Source: Flavobacteriales bacterium (lineage in GTDB: Bacteria > Bacteroidota > Bacteroidia > Flavobacteriales_C > GCA-002722245). From it: a stretch of 64,000 bases of DNA. Below the pieces are notes generated by a model. The model was not told the origin of the DNA. It saw only the letters and a list, made by a program, of their open reading frames with translations, and ran no database searches. Location of the stretch: assembly GCA_002717515.1 (NCBI GenBank), contig PBEC01000018.1, positions 364,563 through 428,562 on the forward strand. Reading direction: 5' to 3'. Shown here piece after piece: positions 49,526-58,657 of this stretch. Position 1 is the stretch's first letter, and every line of letters begins with the position of its first letter. The position numbers were made by a program, and so were the translations under genes.

Positions 49526-50176
49526 ATGTCACAAATAAGCGTATTGCATGCTGAAAACTATTCATTGGCAGCAGAGGGATTAAAAAGAATCTTATCAGAA
49601 CATAATATTTCTGGAAGTTTTTTTTGTGTAAAAAAAAGTGAAGAGTTAGAATCAGGAATACTTGCTTATGAACCTGATTTACTTATCATAAATTATGCTT
49701 CAAAAGGGTACTTTTCAATTGAGGATTTAGAGTTTATTTCAGCCAGCTATCCTAATTTGAATATTCTTGTAATTGCAAATGATTCTTCAACAGTACGAAT
49801 CAGAAAAGTTCTTGAAATCGGCGTAAAAGGTTATTTAACGAATAATAGTGACAAAGATGAAATTGTATTAGCAATTCGTAAAATTCTCTCAGGAGAGAAA
49901 TATTTTTCCTCTGAAATAGTAGATATTATTTTAAATAAAAAAGAACCTTATCCAGTTTTTTCTAAAAAGAATCAGATTCTTACTCATAGAGAGCAGCAAA
50001 TCGTTAAAAACATTGCTCTTGGAAAGTCAAACAAACAAATTGCTGACCTGCTTGGCATAAGTCATCATACAGTGCATACCCATAGGAAAAATGCAATGAA
50101 AAAGCTTTCCATAAAAACATCAACGGAATTGACGCTTTACGCAGTTGATTATGGCTTAATAGAGTTAGCTTATTAA
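49526..50176 (+). CDS. LuxR-type regulator with degenerate receiver domain
   Basis: 216 residues. C-terminal LuxR/FixJ HTH is intact (L-T-H-R-E-Q-Q-I-V-K-N-I-A-L-G-K-S-N-K-Q-I at about 150-170, then H-H-T-V-H-T-H-R-K-N). The N-terminal receiver fold keeps its hydrophobic strands but loses the phosphorylation site: the acidic pair is E10-N11, the phosphoacceptor position is N56 (L-L-I-I-N-Y), the Thr/Ser position is A84 and the conserved Lys is N106 (G-Y-L-T-N). It is therefore probably phosphorylation-independent. It opens the heme locus, 99 bases before the HmuY-like gene, with no kinase nearby; control of that locus is an inference. Confidence 0.8.
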   Translation: MSQISVLHAENYSLAAEGLKRILSEHNISGSFFCVKKSEELESGILAYEPDLLIINYASKGYFSIEDLEFISASYPNLNILVIANDSSTVRIRKVLEIGVKGYLTNNSDKDEIVLAIRKILSGEKYFSSEIVDIILNKKEPYPVFSKKNQILTHREQQIVKNIALGKSNKQIADLLGISHHTVHTHRKNAMKKLSIKTSTELTLYAVDYGLIELAY

Positions 50177-50212
50177 GGGTATTCAAATTAATCATTTGAC
50201 CATTTCTAGTTA

Positions 50213-50243
50213 TTGCATAAGCCTAGTTTGCTTGAGATTTTTG
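50213..50243 (+). promoter_or_regulatory. Promoter of the secreted HmuY-like gene
   Basis: TTG at 50213-50215, 20-base spacer, GATTTTTG at 50236-50243 (one mismatch to TAnnTTTG). The leader would be about 25 bases. Confidence 0.55.
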
Positions 50244-50275
50244 CAAAATAAATTAAAACTAAATTTCTAACGCTT

Positions 50276-51508
50276 ATGAAAAAAATTACTCTAATTTTTG
50301 CTGGAATATTTTCAGTATTAGGTTTAAATGCACAAACAACAGATACAGTATCTACAGGTGCAGGATACGCAAACAGTGTATATTACAATCTTGATAATAA
50401 TGAAGTTCACTCCGCTGAGGCTGGGAATTGGGATATAGCATTTACTGTGAGTGGTATGGGCTCAACAATTCGAACAAATGGAGGCTTTGGAGTTGAACTC
50501 TATAACTACCCCAATGGTGATACCTCACATTGGTCCTCAATAGATACTTCAGGTATTTCAAGTTGGAAAAAGTATTATAATTCAGATTCTTTATGGTCAA
50601 AGGGTGCTTTTAGCCAAACTGCAGATGGAATGGACATGGGATGGGGTAATTACAGTATGATTACTCATTACGTTACAGCAGATTCCTTGTTCGTAATTAA
50701 GTTACCCGATGGAGAATATAAAAAGTTTTGGATTGATCGACTTGCAAGCGGAGTATATTATTTTAAGTACGCTGATTTAGATGGTACAAACGAAGTTTTG
50801 GATACTGTTGCGAAAGCCGATTATGTAAATAAAAGTTTTGGTTATTACTCAATTCAAAATGGTACAGAAGTTGACAGAGAACCGGATAAAGACAGCTGGG
50901 ATATGGTGTTTACAAAATATGGTCAATCGATTACTCCTAGTTATTATATGGGTGTGTCAGGTGTTCTAACAAATGAGGGAGTATCTGTAAATAAAGTTGA
51001 GGGTGTTCATAGTTTGGACGCTGACACGTTGACTACTCCTTTTTCAAGCAGTATGACTTCAATTGGATACGATTGGAAAAAGTTAGACTATTCAACCTAT
51101 CAGTATAGTGCAGTCGATAGTTTGACTTATTTTGTAAAATCAAAAGTTGGAGATCTATGGAAAGTAGTTTTTACCGGATTTGGAGGAAGTTCGAGTGGGA
51201 ATTACATTTTCACTAAAGAAAAAATCTTTAGTGTTGACGTAAATGAAAACAATGAGGATTTAAAAGTTGCTACATATCCTAATCCGACAAGTGACTTTTT
51301 AAATATAGTTCTTCATCAAAACAGCACTGAAAATTTAGAAGTCACGGTCTTAAATTTATCCGGAGCAATCGTTTATTCAAAAAACTTCACTGGTTTTTCA
51401 GGGGTTAATAATATTCAGCTCAATGTAAGTGAATTTTCACAGGGGCTTTATATAATTAATGTTAAAAATCAAGGAGTATCGGTGCAAAGAAAATTTGTAG
51501 TGAAATAA
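50276..51508 (+). CDS. HmuY-like heme-binding protein with T9SS sorting domain
   Basis: HmuY proteins are hemophores that take heme from host or environmental proteins and deliver it to a TonB receptor. This 410-residue protein has a signal peptide (ending L-N-A-Q-T), a HmuY-like beta fold (about 25-320; N-W-D-I-A-F-T, D-S-W-D-M-V-F-T-K-Y, S-I-G-Y-D-W-K-K) and a T9SS type A domain (Y-P-N-P-T-S-D-F-L-N-I-V, then S-Q-G-L-Y-I-I-N-V). It shares the same blocks in the same order with the lipoprotein two genes downstream, so the two are paralogues. Free secretion or surface attachment through T9SS distinguishes it. Followed by a strong hairpin. Confidence 0.8.
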   Translation: MKKITLIFAGIFSVLGLNAQTTDTVSTGAGYANSVYYNLDNNEVHSAEAGNWDIAFTVSGMGSTIRTNGGFGVELYNYPNGDTSHWSSIDTSGISSWKKYYNSDSLWSKGAFSQTADGMDMGWGNYSMITHYVTADSLFVIKLPDGEYKKFWIDRLASGVYYFKYADLDGTNEVLDTVAKADYVNKSFGYYSIQNGTEVDREPDKDSWDMVFTKYGQSITPSYYMGVSGVLTNEGVSVNKVEGVHSLDADTLTTPFSSSMTSIGYDWKKLDYSTYQYSAVDSLTYFVKSKVGDLWKVVFTGFGGSSSGNYIFTKEKIFSVDVNENNEDLKVATYPNPTSDFLNIVLHQNSTENLEVTVLNLSGAIVYSKNFTGFSGVNNIQLNVSEFSQGLYIINVKNQGVSVQRKFVVK

Positions 51509-51534
51509 TTAATAGAATATTAATAAAATTTATT

Positions 51535-51566
51535 CCAGAGGAGAAAATTTTCTCCTCTGGTTTTTT
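51535..51566 (+). terminator. Perfect hairpin between the HmuY-like and receptor genes
   Basis: A 13-bp perfect inverted repeat, CCAGAGGAGAAAA with TTTTCTCCTCTGG, with no spacer, then six T. The receptor start is only 15 bases further on, so readthrough would give lower receptor than hemophore levels, or a separate promoter is needed. Confidence 0.85.
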
Positions 51567-51581
51567 AGCACTAAAATAATC

Positions 51582-53858
51582 GTGAGGTTTAGCCTGTTGA
51601 TATCACTTTTTTTTTGTTTTTTCTCATTGACTTATGCACAGGATACTGTATTTGTCAAGGTTATGGATTCATCCAATAATCCTATATCAGGAGCTCATGT
51701 CCAGTTTAAATGTATAAATTGCGTTACGCTTAAAGTCAAATTATTAATCACAGGGGTAGATGGCAAAGTTAGTAACCCTTTTAACGGAAATACAGAGATT
51801 TATATATCTTGTTTAGGATACAAATCCGTGTTCGACACATTATTTGCCAATCGATCTAAAAACATAGTTTTACAACACGATGCTGTCGATATTAATGAAG
51901 TAGTTGTAACAGCTCAATATGCAGAAAACAGCTCAGAAAAAGCAGTGCATAAAATCAAAGTAATTGATCAAAAAAAAATAGAATCTCTGGGTGCGGTAAA
52001 TCTTAGAGATATTCTCACCAATGAAACTAATGTCAGGATTACACAGGATAATGTTTTAGGAAGTAGTACAAGTGTTCAAGGTTTGAGTGGGCAAAACGTG
52101 AAAATATTAATTGATGGTGTTCCCATAATTGGACGTGTAGGCGGAAATATCGATTTAAGTCAAATTAATTTAAATGATATTGAGCGTATTGAAATTATTG
52201 AAGGACCTTTATCCGTTGAATATGGGACAAATGCCTTAGCAGGTACTATAAACTTAATTACAAAAAAGTCCTCCAGAAAAAAATATAACTTAAATCTCAA
52301 TACTTATTATGAAACGGTTGGTCAATATAACCTTGATGGCAGTTTAAAATTTAATCGAAAAGGATATCAATATTCCATAAATGGAGGAAGGAATTTTTTT
52401 GATGGTTGGAATGTTTCTGACCCCTTTTTTGATATAAATAGGATTAAAATCGCTGACTCTACTCGATTTAATTCATGGAAACCCAAAGAGCAAAATTTTT
52501 TAAAAGTACTTCACTCTGGTAAATTCTTAAAATTAAATTATCGATTTTCTTCCGATTATTTTAAAGAAAAAATCATCAACAAAGGCTATCCAAGAGCCCC
52601 CTATAATGAAACAGCATTTGATGATTTTTATCATACAAATCGATGGAGTAACAATTTAAATATCAGACGAAAGTTTAGCAAAAGAGCACGACTAAACATG
52701 ATTTTCGCCTACAATTATTTTCGAAGACAAAAAAACACATTTTATACTGATTTAACTACTCTACAAAGTAATTTGTCAGAAAATGTCTCAGATCAGGACA
52801 CAACGTTGTTCGACTTATTTATGGCCAGAGGGACTTACTCAACCTTAAATGATTCTGCAAAATTTAATTATGCCTTAGGATATGATTTTAATTTTGAAAC
52901 AGGATACGGAAAGCGAATTAAAGAAAAAACTCAAGCAATAGGAGATTATGCGATTTTTGGGAGTGCAGAATATAAACCTCTAAATAAATTAATCATCCGT
53001 CCCGGATTAAGATACTCCTATAATACATCGTACAAATCTCCATTAATACCCTCTTTAAATTTGAGATATAATATAAGAGATTGGATATTTAGGACTTCAT
53101 ATTCCTCTGGATTTAGGGCGCCATCAATAAAAGACCTGTATTTTAATTTTGTGGACAGTAACCATGATATTCAGGGAAACCCAAATTTGACTGCAGAGAC
53201 TTCACATAATTTTAGTTTTTCAGGAGTAAAAACCATCGTTAAAAAAAATAAAGTATTTAAAATGACAGGTTCAGGTTTTTACAACAACATAAATAATTTA
53301 ATTACACTAGCGATTAGTGAAGGGAACTCATATTCTTATTTTAATCTCGATAAATACAAAACACTTGGTGCATTGGCTCAAATAGAGCTTGTGATTAGTC
53401 ATTTTAAGTGTACATTTTCAGGAACTTATACAGGTAGATACAATTCTCTTTCTGAGGATTTAAGTATAGAACCTTTTAGCTATTCTCCTGAATTAAGAAG
53501 TAATTTTTCATATGATTTACGAAAATATAATTTAAATTTTTCAGGTTTTTATAAGTACTCAGGAGAAATTATTGGATACTACTTTGATGAAGATGATGAA
53601 ATACAACAAAATTTTTTGGGAGATTTTAACACGCTTGATTTAACAGCTACGAAAGGCTTATGGAAAAATAAAATTAAGTGGACCTTGGGTGGTAAGAATT
53701 TATTTAATGTTAAAAATATTGTTTCTAGAGGCGCATCTGGGGTTCATTCTTCCAGTACAGGTTCCGTATCAATGAGTTGGGGGATGTCGGTATTCACTTC
53801 AATTAAAATTGATTTAAACGGAAACCGAATAAAAAAAACTAAAATCAATATAAAGTGA
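51582..53858 (+). CDS. TonB-dependent heme receptor (HmuR-like)
   Basis: A 758-residue outer-membrane receptor starting at GTG 51582 (M-R-F-S-L-L-I-S-L-F-F-C). Signal peptide ending T-Y-A-Q, carboxypeptidase-like domain (about 22-100), plug (about 110-215, V-Q-G-L-S-G-Q-N-V-K-I-L-I-D-G), then barrel. Heme-receptor boxes are present in order: F-R-A-P at 511-514, His528, N-P-N-L at 533-536, as in HemR/HmuR-type receptors where the intervening His is needed for heme use. It lies between two HmuY-like genes; its stop overlaps the next GTG. Confidence 0.85.
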   Translation: MRFSLLISLFFCFFSLTYAQDTVFVKVMDSSNNPISGAHVQFKCINCVTLKVKLLITGVDGKVSNPFNGNTEIYISCLGYKSVFDTLFANRSKNIVLQHDAVDINEVVVTAQYAENSSEKAVHKIKVIDQKKIESLGAVNLRDILTNETNVRITQDNVLGSSTSVQGLSGQNVKILIDGVPIIGRVGGNIDLSQINLNDIERIEIIEGPLSVEYGTNALAGTINLITKKSSRKKYNLNLNTYYETVGQYNLDGSLKFNRKGYQYSINGGRNFFDGWNVSDPFFDINRIKIADSTRFNSWKPKEQNFLKVLHSGKFLKLNYRFSSDYFKEKIINKGYPRAPYNETAFDDFYHTNRWSNNLNIRRKFSKRARLNMIFAYNYFRRQKNTFYTDLTTLQSNLSENVSDQDTTLFDLFMARGTYSTLNDSAKFNYALGYDFNFETGYGKRIKEKTQAIGDYAIFGSAEYKPLNKLIIRPGLRYSYNTSYKSPLIPSLNLRYNIRDWIFRTSYSSGFRAPSIKDLYFNFVDSNHDIQGNPNLTAETSHNFSFSGVKTIVKKNKVFKMTGSGFYNNINNLITLAISEGNSYSYFNLDKYKTLGALAQIELVISHFKCTFSGTYTGRYNSLSEDLSIEPFSYSPELRSNFSYDLRKYNLNFSGFYKYSGEIIGYYFDEDDEIQQNFLGDFNTLDLTATKGLWKNKIKWTLGGKNLFNVKNIVSRGASGVHSSSTGSVSMSWGMSVFTSIKIDLNGNRIKKTKINIK

Positions 53859-54859
53859 AATATATAAAAAGCATTACCTTATTGTTTATTTCTTTTTTCA
53901 TTTTTTCTTGTGAAAAAGAGGAACAGCCCATTGAAAGACAAAAAAAAACAGGAGAACAAATTACAGCATCAGTATTTTTAGATTCGGATTATAAATATCA
54001 AATTTTTTATGATTTGGAGTCCAATAAAGAGGTTGCTAAAAACATAACTACAGAATGGGATATTGGATTTGAATGCGGTGATGAAGGATATCACATTAAA
54101 TTAAATGCAAGTAAAGGAATGCAGGTTTGGTGTTCAGGCGAAACATCATTTTCTGCTGTTGAGTCTTATTCAGGAGCTGAATGGACCTGGGATAACCCAA
54201 ACGGCTCTATTGACTCGACAGCAATTGGTGAATGGGGACAAAAGAATGGAGAAGATATAATTTCAAATAATCAAGTTTTTGTATTGGATATGGGATATAA
54301 TAGTGAAGGATATTCTCAAGGATATAAAAAAATGAAGATATTAGGTTTATCTGATAATCGCTATCAAGTTAAAATTGCTGATTTATCAGGTGAAAATGAA
54401 TTCACAAAATTTATCTCAAAAGATAATGATTACAATTTTGTGTTTTTATCTTTTGAAAATCAGGGTGCTATTGTATCTATAGAACCACCAAAAGATGATT
54501 GGGATTTAGTTTTTACGAAGTATACTCATACTTTTCAGAGTGAAGGAGTTCCTATTCCATATGGAGTAACTGGAATACTGCTTAATCCAAGTAGAATATC
54601 GGTGCATCGAGATACCATCTTTGGTTTTGAAAATATAAACCGTGATGCAGCACAAACTTTAGAATATAGTTTTAATCATAATGTTATTGGATATGATTGG
54701 AAAACCTATGATTACGAATCAGGTTCTTACATCATTCATCCAGAAAAGAATTTTGTCATAAAAGATAAGTCAGGTTTTTATTATAAATTTCATGTAATTG
54801 ATTTTTATAACGATAGTGGTCAAAAAGGGAATATAAAATTTGAATTTATGCTGTTGTAA
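53855..54859 (+). CDS. HmuY-like heme-binding lipoprotein
   Basis: A 334-residue lipoprotein (lipobox F-I-F-S-C) with the HmuY-like fold: E-W-D-I-G-F-E, D-D-W-D-L-V-F-T-K-Y, Y-G-V-T-G-I-L-L-N and V-I-G-Y-D-W-K-T-Y-D-Y. It matches the blocks of the T9SS-exported paralogue upstream but lacks a sorting domain and has a short linker after the lipid anchor. Its GTG start overlaps the receptor's TGA (GTGA), so it is translationally coupled to it. It probably presents heme to the receptor from the outer-membrane surface. It ends 1 base before the convergent hemS stop. Confidence 0.8.
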   Translation: MKYIKSITLLFISFFIFSCEKEEQPIERQKKTGEQITASVFLDSDYKYQIFYDLESNKEVAKNITTEWDIGFECGDEGYHIKLNASKGMQVWCSGETSFSAVESYSGAEWTWDNPNGSIDSTAIGEWGQKNGEDIISNNQVFVLDMGYNSEGYSQGYKKMKILGLSDNRYQVKIADLSGENEFTKFISKDNDYNFVFLSFENQGAIVSIEPPKDDWDLVFTKYTHTFQSEGVPIPYGVTGILLNPSRISVHRDTIFGFENINRDAAQTLEYSFNHNVIGYDWKTYDYESGSYIIHPEKNFVIKDKSGFYYKFHVIDFYNDSGQKGNIKFEFMLL

Positions 54860-54860
54860 T

Positions 54861-55934
54861 TTAGTTTAAATCCATTTCATTAATAATTTCTCTCCAGTTT
54901 GAGTCCTCTGGAATTCCAGGTTTCCTTTTTCCAAAAAAAGTACAAACAAGCTCCTCTTTGAAATTAAATATTTCAATAGAGTTGACATCACCATCAGAGG
55001 TTGGTTTTTTTACCAGCCAACACTCCTTAATACTGTTTGTTTTAATGTGCAAATTAAAATCTGCATCCATTATGTTGTACCATTCTTTCATTTCAAGTAA
55101 TTTTTTTATAGGACCTGTATGAATTTGTAACATCCCCTTGTTTCCAACAAAAACCATGATTGGTGTATTGGTTTCCGCTGCTTTTTTTAAAGATTTTTTA
55201 ATCACATCGTTAGAAACCTTTTTAGCATATTTAATACCGTCTTTATTGGGTGCTAATTCCAGAGATTGTAGGCGAGTAACACCATGTTTTTTCATTAATG
55301 GAAAAAAGGCATGTGTATCTTTTAAATTCAACCAATCTTGCTGAAATTTTTCTTTATTGGGATTTTCATTTCTTTTTACAGGATCAATCTTTTTAGAACT
55401 AATTTCGTTTTCATCAATGCCTTGAATATGATGTTTATAGGATTTTTTAATTTTTAGAAATGCCTCAGCATTACTTTCTTTAATTAAATAAATTTTATGA
55501 ATAGCACTTCCGTCTTTGCTGAAAAATTGAATACTGAAACGTTCACTACCTCTGGCAAATTCAGAAACAGCAAAAGTGAATTCCCAATGGTTCAAGAAAA
55601 CTCTCAAGTCAATATCTTCTCCAACAAATAATCCCACGTGAGCATTTTTACCAAAACTGGGGTTAAGATACTCTCCATTTCTTTCGTGCACTACCTCATC
55701 ATTGCGTGTCAGCGCTTTAACCTTTCCAAGTTTGGGTATTTCATTCGTAAGAAAATCACTGAAGTTGACATCAAGTCTAGTTACAGTATCATTACAACCT
55801 GTAGCTAATAATTCCGCTTCAGAAGTATTTAATATTTCGGCAGCATCTCGTATTCTTACTTTAGGGTTTTCCGCTTTGAATTTAATCCATTGTTTTTTTA
55901 ACGTTGGTTCTTTATTAACTTTTATATCTTTCAT
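54861..55934 (-). CDS. hemS: Hemin-degrading factor, HemS/ChuS family
   Basis: Cytoplasmic heme-handling protein made of two homologous halves; ChuS and HemS bind incoming heme and ChuS can open the porphyrin. 357 residues. N-terminal W-I-K-F-K-A-E-N-P-K-V-R-I-R-D-A-A is the family start; the D-T-H-A-F-F-P-L-M-K-K-H-G-V-T-R-L-Q segment near residue 210 is the matching second-half helix and its His is my candidate axial ligand by analogy to ChuS. Last gene of the leftward hmuTUV operon, 11 bases after hmuV. Whether it degrades or only stores heme is not decided by sequence. Confidence 0.88.
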   Translation of the reverse strand: MKDIKVNKEPTLKKQWIKFKAENPKVRIRDAAEILNTSEAELLATGCNDTVTRLDVNFSDFLTNEIPKLGKVKALTRNDEVVHERNGEYLNPSFGKNAHVGLFVGEDIDLRVFLNHWEFTFAVSEFARGSERFSIQFFSKDGSAIHKIYLIKESNAEAFLKIKKSYKHHIQGIDENEISSKKIDPVKRNENPNKEKFQQDWLNLKDTHAFFPLMKKHGVTRLQSLELAPNKDGIKYAKKVSNDVIKKSLKKAAETNTPIMVFVGNKGMLQIHTGPIKKLLEMKEWYNIMDADFNLHIKTNSIKECWLVKKPTSDGDVNSIEIFNFKEELVCTFFGKRKPGIPEDSNWREIINEMDLN

Positions 55935-55945
55935 TTTAAATAAAT

Positions 55946-56764
55946 TTATCTAATTAATTCATTTTCTAATCGGTTATATTTGACACCAGTTACTATATTG
56001 AAATGGTGGTCGTTTTTTATAATTGATATAGGTACTTTATATACTTCTTCTAATAATTTTTCAGTCAATACTTCTCGAGTTTTTCCTTGAGTAATGACTT
56101 CTCCTTGCCTCATTACTATTGAGTAGTTTGAATACTGAGCTACTAAATTTAAATCATGGAGTACTATAATCACGCATACATTATGATTCTCAGCAAATCT
56201 CTTTGCTAATTCTAATATTGAATGCTGAAATTGAGGGTCTAAATTATTAACGGGCTCATCTAGAATCAATATTTTCCCTTCTTGTTCCTCTTTGGAATTC
56301 GGCCATATTTGGGCCAGAGTCCTGGCAAAGTGAACCCTTTGTAATTCTCCTCCACTAAGGGTATTCGTAATTCTATCTGATAAAGAAGTTATATCGAGTA
56401 ATTTCATTGCTGAGGTAATAATTTCATCATCTATTTTTGATGGATAAACTTTATAATGAGGGAATCTACCCATAGAAACAATTTCCTTAACTGTATATCC
56501 AACAGACAAGTTAAATTGTTGATTCAGATAACTTCTTTTCAGGGCTAAATTTTCTAATCCAATATTTTTAATGTTTTTACCATCTAATTCTATAACTCCC
56601 TTATTTGGCGTTATGGTTCCCGAAATACATTTAACTAATGTTGATTTTCCTGCTCCATTTGGTCCTAAAATTGCAGATACTTTACCATTTTCAAAGGTTG
56701 AATTAACATTTTTCAGGATATTTTTTTTTCCAACAGCAAAAGAAATATTTTTAGTTTTAACCAT
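55946..56764 (-). CDS. hmuV: Heme ABC transporter ATP-binding protein
   Basis: 272-residue ATPase of the heme importer. Walker A G-P-N-G-A-G-K-S-T, signature L-S-G-G-E-L-Q-R-V, Walker B I-L-I-L-D-E-P and the H-D-L-N-L switch His are all present. Its start overlaps the hmuU stop by 8 bases. Motif spacing and length match heme/cobalamin-type FecE ATPases; heme specificity comes from hemS next door and the convergent HmuY/receptor genes. Confidence 0.92.
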   Translation of the reverse strand: MVKTKNISFAVGKKNILKNVNSTFENGKVSAILGPNGAGKSTLVKCISGTITPNKGVIELDGKNIKNIGLENLALKRSYLNQQFNLSVGYTVKEIVSMGRFPHYKVYPSKIDDEIITSAMKLLDITSLSDRITNTLSGGELQRVHFARTLAQIWPNSKEEQEGKILILDEPVNNLDPQFQHSILELAKRFAENHNVCVIIVLHDLNLVAQYSNYSIVMRQGEVITQGKTREVLTEKLLEEVYKVPISIIKNDHHFNIVTGVKYNRLENELIR

Positions 56765-57794
56765 TAATTTTTCTCTTTTGTTGAATTAATAAAGCTAGAA
56801 ATAATGGAGTACCTAAAATTGCAGTTAAAATTCCAATAGGAAGTTCTGCGGGGGCAACAATCAGCCTACATAGTAAATCGGAGATGCTGAGAACCAAAGC
56901 TCCTAAAATTGCAGAAATCCAAATTAAATTTCTGTGTTTTGGCCCAACTAATAATCTTGTAATGTGCGGAATTAGAAGGCCAATGAAGCCGATCATACCA
57001 GCAATAGCAACACAGGCTCCTACGGATATAGTAACCCATACAACCAATCTTCTTTTAAGACTGTTTACATTTACTCCTAAGCATAATGCTTCAGATTCAC
57101 CAAGAGCGTAAACATCAAGTTTTTTCGCCAGTCGGGCAATCATTATAATTGGTAAAATTATAAGTGGGATTAATGCTATAACTTTTTCCCAATCAGCGCC
57201 GCCTAAACTTCCCAAGCTCCAAAACGTAATATCTCTGAGTTGATCATCATCCGATAAATAAATAATAAAACCTGTAACAGCACCTGCCAAAGCATTAATT
57301 GCGATTCCTGCCAATAACATGGTTGCAATGTTGGTTGATTTATTTGACTTTGATAATTTGAATACAATGATTGTTGTTAAAATAGCCCCTAAAAAAGTAG
57401 CGAATGAAATACTGTAATACCCTAAAAATCCACTTGTAAACTGAAGTCCCATTATTATGGCAATGGAGGCTGCGAGCATTGCTCCTGCTGAAATACCAAT
57501 TAGACCAGGATCTGCAAGTGGATTTCTAAACAGTCCCTGTAAACCAGCGCCACTTACTGCCAATGCCGCTCCAATCATCATACTTAAACAAACCCTCGGA
57601 AGCCTTATGTAAAGTAAAACATTATGTTGAGGATTAGTAAAATCGCTGTAATTATCAGCTCCGAATAAATTCAATAAAATATTTGCACATTGTTCAAATT
57701 CAATCTTAAAAGCACCAAATGATGTTCCCGCAATTATACATATTGGTAACAATACGAGAAGAGAAATATAGGTTATTTTTACTCTTTGGGTCAT
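56757..57794 (-). CDS. hmuU: Heme ABC transporter permease (FecCD family)
   Basis: 345-residue inner-membrane permease with about ten helices. Family blocks: R-L-P-R-V, G-A-A-L-A-V-S-G-A-G-L-Q, N-P-L-A-D-P-G-L-I-G-I-S-A-G-A and the C-terminal G-F-I-G-L-L-I-P-H coupling-helix segment. The ATG overlaps the hmuT stop by 4 bases and its end overlaps hmuV, giving a tight hmuT-hmuU-hmuV unit. Confidence 0.93.
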   Translation of the reverse strand: MTQRVKITYISLLVLLPICIIAGTSFGAFKIEFEQCANILLNLFGADNYSDFTNPQHNVLLYIRLPRVCLSMMIGAALAVSGAGLQGLFRNPLADPGLIGISAGAMLAASIAIIMGLQFTSGFLGYYSISFATFLGAILTTIIVFKLSKSNKSTNIATMLLAGIAINALAGAVTGFIIYLSDDDQLRDITFWSLGSLGGADWEKVIALIPLIILPIIMIARLAKKLDVYALGESEALCLGVNVNSLKRRLVVWVTISVGACVAIAGMIGFIGLLIPHITRLLVGPKHRNLIWISAILGALVLSISDLLCRLIVAPAELPIGILTAILGTPLFLALLIQQKRKING

Positions 57795-58657
57795 TTTGTA
57801 AAAATTTCACCCAACTTTTCATTAAGCTCCAATGCTGCTTTACCAACTCGAGGTCCAAATCCTGATAAGTATTGACCGTCCATTGTAATAATTCTTTTGT
57901 TTTTACCGGCATTTGTTTGAAGTATTCCCGGGACATTATCAAATACACCATTTAGACTTTGAGCTCCAGTTGTAAACATTAAAATAACATCAGGGTTAGC
58001 GGTTACAATAGCTTCTGCAGTTAATGGTTTGAATGACTCAAAATTGTCAACTGCGTTTTTTCCCCCGGCAATAGATATCATTTGATCCATTTGAGTGTTT
58101 TTTCCAGCTACTAAAATTGTTCCAGCCCCTCGAGCGTATATAAATAAAACTTTTGGGGACTGCTCAAATGCCTCTAGTTTGTTAATTGATTGATCAATCA
58201 AAATATTTAGTGAATCATTTTCAATATCAAAATTGAGACTGTCTTTAACTCCTTGTATTAATTTTTTAGTTCCTTCAATCGAATGTTCTTGATTGAATAA
58301 AACCACTTTAATTCCACTTGCTTTGATTTGTTTTATGACTTTTGGATTTAATTCTTTTTGAATACCGACTACCACATCCGGATTTTGGGCTAAAATTCCT
58401 TCCGCCTGTATACTTCTGTTATGTCCTACTTTAGGGAGTTTATGAATGCTCTCTGGATAATTACTGGTTACATCTGTTGCTACCAGATTTGATTCATAAC
58501 CAAGTGCGTATATGATTTCACTGAGTGCACCATTTAAGGATACAATTCGTATTGTTTTTTTATTTGAATTTGACTCATTTTTTACTGATTTTTTTTCCTG
58601 GCAACTTACAAAAAGGAGACCGATAAAAACTGATACCGCAAATAGTTTGTATTTCAT
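57791..58657 (-). CDS. hmuT: Heme ABC transporter substrate-binding lipoprotein
   Basis: About 288 residues from ATG 58657 (M-K-Y-K-L-F-A-V-S-V-F), with lipobox F-V-S-C; an earlier start at 58681 is not supported. PF01497-type periplasmic binding fold: R-I-V-S-L-N-G-A-L-S-E-I-I-Y-A-L-G at the N-terminus and V-G-H-N-R-S in the first lobe. First gene of the leftward hmuTUV-hemS operon. It faces fumC across a 246-base region; I see no consensus promoter for it there. Confidence 0.88.
   Translation of the reverse strand: MKYKLFAVSVFIGLLFVSCQEKKSVKNESNSNKKTIRIVSLNGALSEIIYALGYESNLVATDVTSNYPESIHKLPKVGHNRSIQAEGILAQNPDVVVGIQKELNPKVIKQIKASGIKVVLFNQEHSIEGTKKLIQGVKDSLNFDIENDSLNILIDQSINKLEAFEQSPKVLFIYARGAGTILVAGKNTQMDQMISIAGGKNAVDNFESFKPLTAEAIVTANPDVILMFTTGAQSLNGVFDNVPGILQTNAGKNKRIITMDGQYLSGFGPRVGKAALELNEKLGEIFTK

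Noticed and set aside
49432-49526. A riboswitch between pheT and the LuxR-type gene
   Set aside because: Only short local stems are visible; no known riboswitch core (TPP, SAM, cobalamin or similar) is recognisable.
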